Below are positions 58,581-64,000 of a stretch of 64,000 bases of DNA, piece by piece. Position numbers and translations under genes: made by a program. The DNA comes from CAYZZU01 sp964483105 (GTDB lineage: Bacteria; CG2-30-53-67), in NCBI GenBank assembly GCA_964483105.1, contig CAYZZU010000001.1:1-64000 (forward strand). The letters run 5' to 3'. Under the pieces are notes generated by a model, which was not told where the DNA came from, ran no database searches, and saw only the letters and a program-made list of their open reading frames with translations. The stretch's first letter is position 1; the number at the start of each line of letters is the position of its first letter.

Positions 58581-58614
58581 GAAATTAATGGCCGATCTGT
58601 CCGGAATGAAAGGG

Positions 58615-58642
58615 GAAAAGGATGGTGATGGATGTCCTTTTC
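58615..58642 (+). other. Leader hairpin 1 of the pil operon
   Basis: GAAAAGGA and TCCTTTTC form a perfect 8-bp stem with a 12-base loop in the 5' leader. Hairpin 2 follows 40 bases later. Function unknown. Confidence 0.4.
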
Positions 58643-58680
58643 GATAAACTGTGACGTTCGGTCGCGGCCTCACCTTGCCT

Positions 58681-58698
58681 TGTGCGAATCCCCGCACA
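58681..58698 (+). other. Leader hairpin 2 of the pil operon, next to the ribosome site
   Basis: TGTGCG and CGCACA form a perfect 6-bp stem with a six-base loop, ending two or three bases ahead of the GGAGGAG of pilM. It could modulate translation of pilM. Confidence 0.4.
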
Positions 58699-58710
58699 GT
58701 GGAGGAGAAC

Positions 58711-59778
58711 ATGTTGTTCTCTAAATCAAAACATCTCGTCGGCCTGGATATCGGTTCCAGCTCCGTTAAGGTTTTCCAGCTCAAGGAATCCGGCGGCGCT
58801 TTTCAGTTGATTCATATGGATGTCCGCTCCATTGATCCCGAGGTCATCGTAGACGGGACGGTCATGGACGCAGAAAGGGTGGTCTCGACCATCCAGGAGA
58901 TTTATCGGGACAACAGAATCAAGGTCAAGGATGTGGCCCTCTCCGTTTCAGGGATCTCCGTGATTGTCAAAAAGATCAATCTTCCTGTGATGACGGAGGA
59001 GGAACTGGATGAGTCGATTCAATGGGAAGCGGAGCAATACATTCCCTTCGACATTGAAGACGTCAACATAGACTATCAGATCTTAAGACCCATCGAAGAA
59101 AACGGCAACAAGCAGATGGAGGTGCTCCTGGTCGCCGTCAAGAAGGACAAGATCAATGAATATACATCTCTGGTCGAGGAGGCCGGTCTCAGGCCGGTCG
59201 TGGTGGATGTAGACGCCTTCGCCCTGGAAAACATGTATGAAATCAATTATGAAATCAATCGAAATGAGGCCGTCGCCCTGGTGGATATCGGGGCGGGCCT
59301 GATGAATATTAATATCATTCAGAATGGGATGCCTTCTTTTACGCGGGATATTTCGATCGGGGGGAACCAGTTCACCGAGGCGATCCAGAAAGAGTTCGGG
59401 ATCAACTTTGAAGATGCCGAAACGGTCAAGAGAGGAAAGGACCTGGAAGGAGTGGCTTACCAGGATGTGATTCCCATTCTGGAATCCGTCACACACGACA
59501 TTGCCTCCGAGATTCTCCGGTCCTTTGATTTCTATCGGGCCACGGCGTCCTTAAACAAAGAGCCGGTGGCACGGGTCATGATCAGCGGCGGGTGTGCGAA
59601 GATGAAGGGGTTTCGGGAATATCTGGCCGGACACCTTGGGGTTGAAGTCGAGATACTGAATCCCTTTCAGAATATTGAGATTCTTGAAGGAACCTTTGAC
59701 ATGGACCGGATTCTGGAGATTGCACCGACGGCGGCGGTCGGCATCGGTCTGGCCCTCCGGAGAGCAAATGATAAATGA
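58711..59778 (+). CDS. pilM: Type IV pilus assembly protein PilM
   Basis: Actin-like ATPase: LVGLDIGSSSVKVFQL (phosphate 1), LVDIGAGLMNINII (phosphate 2) and MISGGCAKMKGF (adenosine site). It is a cytoplasmic partner that binds the N-terminus of PilN. GGAGGAG before ATG 58711 fixes the start; the frame is longer upstream but has no ribosome site. 355 residues. First gene of pilMNOPQ, ATGA-coupled to pilN. Confidence 0.95.
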   Translation: MLFSKSKHLVGLDIGSSSVKVFQLKESGGAFQLIHMDVRSIDPEVIVDGTVMDAERVVSTIQEIYRDNRIKVKDVALSVSGISVIVKKINLPVMTEEELDESIQWEAEQYIPFDIEDVNIDYQILRPIEENGNKQMEVLLVAVKKDKINEYTSLVEEAGLRPVVVDVDAFALENMYEINYEINRNEAVALVDIGAGLMNINIIQNGMPSFTRDISIGGNQFTEAIQKEFGINFEDAETVKRGKDLEGVAYQDVIPILESVTHDIASEILRSFDFYRATASLNKEPVARVMISGGCAKMKGFREYLAGHLGVEVEILNPFQNIEILEGTFDMDRILEIAPTAAVGIGLALRRANDK

Positions 59779-60353
59779 TCCGAATCAATCTTCTTCCCGT
59801 TAAAAAGACTCGGAAACAACTCGGGATCAAACAGGAGCTTCTGCTGTCCGGGCTGATCCTGTTGCTTGTCGTGATTCTTCTGGGATTGGTCTGGTCCTGG
59901 CAGGGGCACAAGGTGGAGCGACTGACCCTGGAAAAAAGCCGGAAAGAGCAGGAACTGAAACGGTTGAAGAAGGTCGTGGCGGAAGTCGAACGGTTCAAGA
60001 AAGACAAGGCGGTCTATGAACAGAAAATCAAGATCATCAAGGAACTGGAAAACCGCCAGAACGGTCCGGTGCATGTTCTGGACGAGCTGAGTTTGAATCT
60101 TCCGGATCAACTCTGGTTTAATTCTTTGAGCTTGCAGGGAGATCTCCTGACCCTGGCCGGTTCGGCCTTTGCCAATATTGCGATCGTTAATTTTATCAAC
60201 CGGCTCAAAAGCTCTTCATTTTTTCAGGGGGTGCAGCTGTTGGAATCCAAGCAGATCAACCGGGATAAGGTCAAGGTCTATTCTTTCCGGTTAAGCGCGC
60301 GGGTGACGGTTCCCCCGGTCAGGGCGGGGAGCTCTGGAAAAGGTGCGTTATGA
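59775..60353 (+). CDS. pilN: Type IV pilus inner-membrane protein PilN
   Basis: The cytoplasmic INLLP motif for PilM binding opens the protein (MIRINLLPVKK). One membrane helix (LLLSGLILLLVVILLGLVWSW) is followed by a periplasmic coiled coil and ferredoxin-like fold. It forms an inner-membrane platform with PilO. 192 residues; both ends overlap neighbours by 4 bases. Confidence 0.94.
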   Translation: MIRINLLPVKKTRKQLGIKQELLLSGLILLLVVILLGLVWSWQGHKVERLTLEKSRKEQELKRLKKVVAEVERFKKDKAVYEQKIKIIKELENRQNGPVHVLDELSLNLPDQLWFNSLSLQGDLLTLAGSAFANIAIVNFINRLKSSSFFQGVQLLESKQINRDKVKVYSFRLSARVTVPPVRAGSSGKGAL

Positions 60354-60931
60354 GTTTTGAGACGCTGGAAGGGATTCCGAAACAACAAAGAGTGCTGATG
60401 ATACTCATCGTATTCGTTGCGGTGATCGGCATCTTCTTTTTTTATCCGTACCGGAATAACTCCAAGAAGATTCACCGGCTCGGCAAGGACATCCGGGAGC
60501 TGGAACGCCAGATCATTGTGAACAAGAGCCTTGCTGAAAAGAAAGACGAATTGATGACCAAGAACGCTCAATTGCAACAAAAGCTCAAGGAAGTACAGCA
60601 GAAATTTCCCGCCAGCAGCGAGGTGACCAGTCTGCTGAAACAGGTGTCGGTTTTAAGCCAGCAATCGGGGCTGGAGATGCAGTTCTGGAAACCGCGCAAA
60701 AAGGTCAAAAGCGCTTCCGGTCTTTATTACGAAATTCCGGTCGAGATTGTGATGACCGGAGGATATCATGAAGTGGGGATCTTTCTGGATCGCGTGAGCA
60801 AACTGGCCCGAATCGTCAACATCAACAATCTCTCCATGACCAAGGCGCCGGGTGCGAACGGGATTGTGACCAAGTGCGTGGCCAAGACCTTCAGTGCCGT
60901 GAGCGAGGCGGAGACGAAAGTCTCCCGATAG
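60350..60931 (+). CDS. pilO: Type IV pilus inner-membrane protein PilO
   Basis: A short cytoplasmic start and one helix (VLMILIVFVAVIGIFFFYPY) are followed by a long coiled coil (KDIRELERQIIVNKSLAEKK) and the periplasmic domain with YYEIPVEIVMTGGYHEVGIFLDRVSKL. It pairs with PilN to link the motor to the secretin. 193 residues. Confidence 0.94.
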   Translation: MSFETLEGIPKQQRVLMILIVFVAVIGIFFFYPYRNNSKKIHRLGKDIRELERQIIVNKSLAEKKDELMTKNAQLQQKLKEVQQKFPASSEVTSLLKQVSVLSQQSGLEMQFWKPRKKVKSASGLYYEIPVEIVMTGGYHEVGIFLDRVSKLARIVNINNLSMTKAPGANGIVTKCVAKTFSAVSEAETKVSR

Positions 60932-60984
60932 GGGGGCGAACGAAAGACCGGCCTTCGTGAAAAACGTTTCCGGAAGGTATGGTG

Positions 60985-61506
60985 ATGAATGATCTGGAGT
61001 GGAAAATCGGGAAGACCGTTCTGGCCGTAGTGATGTTTTTCTGGGCACAGGGATCGTTGATCCCTCTTCACGCGGCTGACGAGCCGTCCGTTCGGATCCA
61101 GGTGAATCAAGAGGGGAAGTCGATTCAACGGACGGTTCCTTCCAGGGAAGAATATACCTATATTCCGGGAGAGCGGCGTGACCCGTTTATTTCTCTGCTT
61201 CGCAGAGGATCTGAACAGACCATGACCGGCGGCGAATTGACGCCCCTGCAGAAGGTGAGAGTCGAAGACATGAAACTGGTAGGAATCGTGAAGAGCCGAA
61301 AGGGGATGACGGCTCTGATTCAGACCCCGGATGGGAAAGGATACTTTCTCCGGCCCGGCGTCCGTGTGGGGATGAAGGAAGGTGTTGTAGAGAAAATCCT
61401 GGAGGACAAGGTGATTGTAAAGGAAGAGAAGAGAGACTTTCTGGGGCAGATCCAGGTCTCCGAGATTGTTCTCCAACTGAATAAAAAGGAGGAGGCGAGA
61501 CGATGA
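60985..61506 (+). CDS. pilP: Type IV pilus assembly protein PilP
   Basis: A signal-like N-terminus (VLAVVMFFWAQGSLIPLHA) precedes GERRDPFISLLR, then KVRVEDMKLVGIVKSRKGMTALI with the conserved beta-sandwich of PilP. It bridges PilNO and the secretin PilQ. No lipobox cysteine is found, so this PilP probably is not a lipoprotein, unlike that of Pseudomonas. GGAAGG 7 bases before ATG 60985 supports the start over 60979. ATGA-coupled to pilQ. Confidence 0.88.
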   Translation: MNDLEWKIGKTVLAVVMFFWAQGSLIPLHAADEPSVRIQVNQEGKSIQRTVPSREEYTYIPGERRDPFISLLRRGSEQTMTGGELTPLQKVRVEDMKLVGIVKSRKGMTALIQTPDGKGYFLRPGVRVGMKEGVVEKILEDKVIVKEEKRDFLGQIQVSEIVLQLNKKEEARR

Positions 61507-63011
61507 GATGCCCTGGGACAAGGACAAGTCTGTTTCTTTGCATTCTGCTGGTCTTGGCGGTTTTCTCGCTTCCTGTTCGGAAAGCCGGTGCCGGGGACAA
61601 GATCGAAAACCTGATTCAATCTCTGAAGAGCGGGCAAACCTCCGGCACGGGTTCTCTTTCCAGCAAGCCGGTTAATGTCAGGAAGATCTATTCCTCTTTG
61701 TCCAAGCCTGTTGGAGCGAAAAAGTACACGGGAAAGAGGATCTCCCTGGATCTTCAGGACGCCGATGTGGTGAATGTCCTCCGGCTGTTGGCGGATGTCG
61801 GCGGTGTGAACATTGTCTTCGGGTCCGATGTGAGCGGGAAGGTGACCCTGAATCTCAAGAACATCCCCTGGGACCAGGCCCTCGATATCGTTCTGATGAC
61901 GAACGGTCTGGACAAGGTCCGGATGGGGAAGGTGATTCGTATCGCCCGTTCCGAAACCATTACCGATGAGGCCAACAAACGGCTGGCGGCGATGAAGGCC
62001 AGCGATAAGGTAGAGCCGATGGTCACCCGGATCATTCCGGTGAACTATTCGGACATCGACAAGATCAAAAGTTCGGAGCTGATCAGCAACATCCTCAGCG
62101 ACCGGGGAAAGATCGATATCGATGAAAGGACGAATACCCTGATTGTGCACGACATATCGAAGAACGTGGAACAGATCGAAACCCTGGTGCGGAGGTTGGA
62201 CACCCGGATTCCCCAGGTTCTGATTGAGGCCCGAATTGTGGAAGCGAACGACGGTTTCGCGAGAGAGGTCGGGGTCCAGTGGGGATTCGCCAGGGGCAAG
62301 CAATCCAAACATACCTCTTCCAATATCTTCGGTGGCAATACCGGATCCGATGCCTTCTATGGGCTGAAAGACCGGGATACGGGGACGCCGGCCATATCCG
62401 GCGGTGATACCCTTCCGGTGGGATTTAATCTGAACCTTCCCGCGACATCTGTTCTGAGTCCACCCGGCACATTCGGGTTCAATTTAGGCCGTTTCTTTTC
62501 AGACGGTATTGCCGTTCTGGACATGCGGCTTTCCCTCGCGCAGACCAAGAATCTTGCCAAGGTCATTTCCTCGCCCCGGATCATGACCGTGGACAACCAG
62601 AAGGCGAACATCATCCAGGGAGAGGACATCCCCTTCCTGAACACCACTTCCCAGAACGGCGCCACCGTAGAGTTTGTGGAGGCCAATCTGGAACTCGAGG
62701 TGACTCCCCACGTGACCTCCGAGAACACCATACTGCTCGAAGTGGAGACCCATCGTGACGCTCCGAATTTTGATGACGCGGTGGCGGGGAATCCGGCCAT
62801 CACCCGGAATACGGCCAAAACGTCGGTACTTTTAGACGACGGTGAGATCACGGTGATCGGGGGTATCTATGTGATTGACAAGACGGAGAAGGAGGAAGGG
62901 ATCCCCGGTCTGATGAATCTTCCCTATGTCGGAAGGCTGTTCCGACGAGAGCTCACAGACAAGAAGAAGAAGGAACTCCTGGTCTTTATTATTCCCAAGA
63001 TCATCCGCTGA
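61503..63011 (+). CDS. pilQ: Type IV pilus secretin PilQ (short form)
   Basis: After a signal peptide come an STN-like and N-domain (ISLDLQDADVVNVLRLLADVGGVNIVFG), a second N-domain (RIIPVNYSDIDKIKSSELISNILSDRGKIDIDERTNTLIV) and the secretin core with VISSPRIMTVDNQKANIIQGEDIPF and VIGGIYVIDKTEKEEGIPGLM. It forms the multimeric outer-membrane gate for the pilus. At 502 residues it is short: the peptidoglycan-binding AMIN domains that precede the STN in Pseudomonas PilQ are missing. Confidence 0.95.
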   Translation: MRCPGTRTSLFLCILLVLAVFSLPVRKAGAGDKIENLIQSLKSGQTSGTGSLSSKPVNVRKIYSSLSKPVGAKKYTGKRISLDLQDADVVNVLRLLADVGGVNIVFGSDVSGKVTLNLKNIPWDQALDIVLMTNGLDKVRMGKVIRIARSETITDEANKRLAAMKASDKVEPMVTRIIPVNYSDIDKIKSSELISNILSDRGKIDIDERTNTLIVHDISKNVEQIETLVRRLDTRIPQVLIEARIVEANDGFAREVGVQWGFARGKQSKHTSSNIFGGNTGSDAFYGLKDRDTGTPAISGGDTLPVGFNLNLPATSVLSPPGTFGFNLGRFFSDGIAVLDMRLSLAQTKNLAKVISSPRIMTVDNQKANIIQGEDIPFLNTTSQNGATVEFVEANLELEVTPHVTSENTILLEVETHRDAPNFDDAVAGNPAITRNTAKTSVLLDDGEITVIGGIYVIDKTEKEEGIPGLMNLPYVGRLFRRELTDKKKKELLVFIIPKIIR

Positions 63012-63041
63012 AGGGAACCCCCGGTACGGGGCGTTCCCTTC
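63010..63041 (+). terminator. Hairpin at the end of pilQ
   Basis: GAAGGGAAC (63010-63018) and GTTCCCTTC (63033-63041) form a 9-bp stem, with an inner CCCC/GGGG stem. It starts at the pilQ stop codon. No T run follows directly, so it may be a 3' stabiliser or Rho-linked terminator, not a classical intrinsic one. Confidence 0.55.
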
Positions 63042-63125
63042 AGCACGAATCTTGTATTTACATCCTTCCTTTTTTTGATTATGATTCCATCCGGGTTTTT
63101 CATTCTACGATAGGTGTTGTGATCC

Positions 63126-64000
63126 ATGGTTCTGCGTTATATGACAGCCGGTGAGTCCCATGGGAGGGGGCTGACCGCCATTCTGGAAGGGATGCCCGCG
63201 GGTCTTCCTCTTTCCTCCGATCGAATCAATCTCGATCTTTCCCGTCGGATGGTCGGGTATGGACGGGGGGCCAGGATGCGGATCGAGGCGGATCGGGTTA
63301 CGATTCTGTCCGGGGTTCGCGGGGGAGAAACCCTGGGGAGCCCGATCGCCTTCTGGATTGAAAACCGTGACTGGAAGAACTGGCAGGAAGTGATGTCCGC
63401 GGAGGGAAAGGGAACCGGGGAGTTGAAGCAGCTCACGCGACCCCGTCCCGGGCATGCCGACCTGCCCGGCGGGATGAAGTACGGCCATCGGGATCTCAGG
63501 AACATCCTGGAGCGGTCCTCCGCCCGGGAGACGGCCGCGCGCGTGGCCGTGGGGGCGGCGGCCCGTTCTCTTCTGTCCGTGTTCGGGATTGAAGTCGTAA
63601 GCCATGTGGTGGAGATTGGAGGAATACGGTCACACCGGGAAGAAAAACTTTCTGCGCGGAAGATCAGGAGGGTTGCTGAAAAATCCGATCTGCGTTGTCT
63701 GGATCCCGAGACGGCCGCCCGGATGCGGAAGAGGATCGATGAAGCCCGGGAGGAAGGGGATTCTCTGGGGGGGGTTTTTGAGGTGATCGCATCGGGGGTT
63801 CCCGTAGGTCTTGGGAGTCACGTGCATTATGATCGGAAACTGAACGGCCGTCTTGCCGGCGCCGTGATGTCGATTCAGGCCATCAAGGGAGTGGAAATCG
63901 GCATCGGTTTCGAGGCGGCACGGCAACCCGGCTCTGAGATTCATGATGAGATCTTCTATTCCGAACGGAAGGGGTTCTATCGGAGAACCAATCGTGCCGG
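63126..64000 (+). CDS. aroC: Chorismate synthase (cut at the window end)
   Basis: Signature segments of AroC are clear: TAGESHGRGLTAILEGMPAGL, RPRPGHADLPGGMKYGHRDLRNILERSSARETAARVA, SLGGVFEV and the start of the FEAARQPGSEIHDEI stretch. It makes chorismate from EPSP with reduced FMN, feeding tryptophan, folate and other aromatics. About 291 of an expected ~360-390 codons are in the window. pilQ-aro adjacency recalls the pilQ-aroKB order of gamma-proteobacteria. Confidence 0.96.
   Translation, partial: MVLRYMTAGESHGRGLTAILEGMPAGLPLSSDRINLDLSRRMVGYGRGARMRIEADRVTILSGVRGGETLGSPIAFWIENRDWKNWQEVMSAEGKGTGELKQLTRPRPGHADLPGGMKYGHRDLRNILERSSARETAARVAVGAAARSLLSVFGIEVVSHVVEIGGIRSHREEKLSARKIRRVAEKSDLRCLDPETAARMRKRIDEAREEGDSLGGVFEVIASGVPVGLGSHVHYDRKLNGRLAGAVMSIQAIKGVEIGIGFEAARQPGSEIHDEIFYSERKGFYRRTNRA

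Larger units (their letters stand above)
58331..58710. other. 380-base intergenic region upstream of pilM
   Basis: It holds a promoter (58552-58580), two leader hairpins, and a CCGGAG/CTCCGG inverted repeat (58448-58472) that may end the preceding unit although no T run follows. A 10-codon open frame (58622-58654) is noted and rejected. I see no known riboswitch. Confidence 0.5.

Noticed and set aside
58622..58654. 10-codon open frame in the pil leader
   Set aside because: A purine-rich tract precedes it, but it overlaps a perfect hairpin and is too short to support.
1..64000. tRNA, rRNA, CRISPR arrays, insertion sequences, phage genes
   Set aside because: I looked for tRNA T-arm phrases, repeated spacer structure, transposase and integrase motifs and saw none that hold up.

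Overview
The window reads as a chromosomal segment of a Gram-negative (diderm) bacterium of moderately high GC content. It carries lptD (outer-membrane LPS assembly), a TolC-type outer-membrane efflux protein, the inner- and outer-membrane type IV pilus genes pilMNOPQ, and many families common in Desulfobacterota, Nitrospirota and related lineages: DUF3047, DUF4388, a DUF362 ferredoxin-like protein, HD-GYP and HEAT proteins, and short-form ThiC. There are no rRNA or tRNA genes, CRISPR arrays, transposases or phage genes that I can support. Genes are tightly packed, with many 4-nt ATGA overlaps. The phylum is inferred from gene content only.

Layout. 1-4.2 kb: the end of a beta-rich hypothetical protein, an MFS transporter fused to a PlsC acyltransferase, and a DUF3047 protein. 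4.3-7.7 kb (minus): an HD-GYP protein and a HEAT-repeat protein that appear to share an N-terminal module. 7.9-9.9 kb (minus): a compact redox operon encoding a peroxiredoxin, a Rieske ferredoxin, a glutaredoxin/ferredoxin-thioredoxin-reductase fusion and a second Rieske protein. 10.1-12.3 kb (minus): a LOG-family protein and a TrpB2-type synthase. 12.7-17.5 kb (plus): DUF523, a YhaM-like OB/HD protein and a 977-residue GlnD/GlnE-like protein. 17.5-21.2 kb (minus): DUF4388, a membrane-linked phosphodiesterase-fold protein and a PhnP-like hydrolase. 21.2-21.8 kb: a noncoding stretch rich in hairpins and repeats. 21.8-29.0 kb: plsC, a YHS-like protein, a flippase-like protein, ribF, an Rrf2 regulator, a receiver-HisKA protein, a DUF362 protein, rsmI and DUF445. 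29.1-33.9 kb: a TetR-TolC-EmrA-EmrB efflux operon. 33.9-39.4 kb: a TPP-riboswitch-controlled thiamine operon, thiF-hydG/thiH-thiS-thiG-thiE-thiC. 39.4-46.4 kb: a full trpEGDCFBA operon with an attenuator-like leader. 46.5-52.6 kb: a CRP-like regulator, an MBL phosphodiesterase, accD, folC and lptD. 52.7-55.8 kb: rmlA-rmlB-rmlD. 55.9-58.3 kb: LRV/HEAT-like, TPR and DnaJ-TPR proteins. 58.7-63.0 kb: pilMNOPQ. 63.1 kb to the end: aroC, cut by the window edge.

The most notable observation is that the peroxiredoxin gene is interrupted by a single in-frame TGA exactly at the peroxidatic cysteine codon. Sixteen bases into the following sequence there is a perfect hairpin with GG at its apex, so the gene is best read as a selenocysteine-containing peroxiredoxin (Sec58), not a pseudogene. 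It shares a promoter and operon with two Rieske proteins and a Grx-FTR fusion, which suggests a self-contained electron-transfer chain to a selenoperoxidase. Other points of interest are an enzyme with the HydG auxiliary-cluster motif standing in the ThiH slot of the thiamine operon, mutually exclusive hairpins in the trp leader, the large tandem nucleotidyltransferase-fold protein, and a receiver protein ending in a histidine-kinase dimerisation domain without an ATPase.
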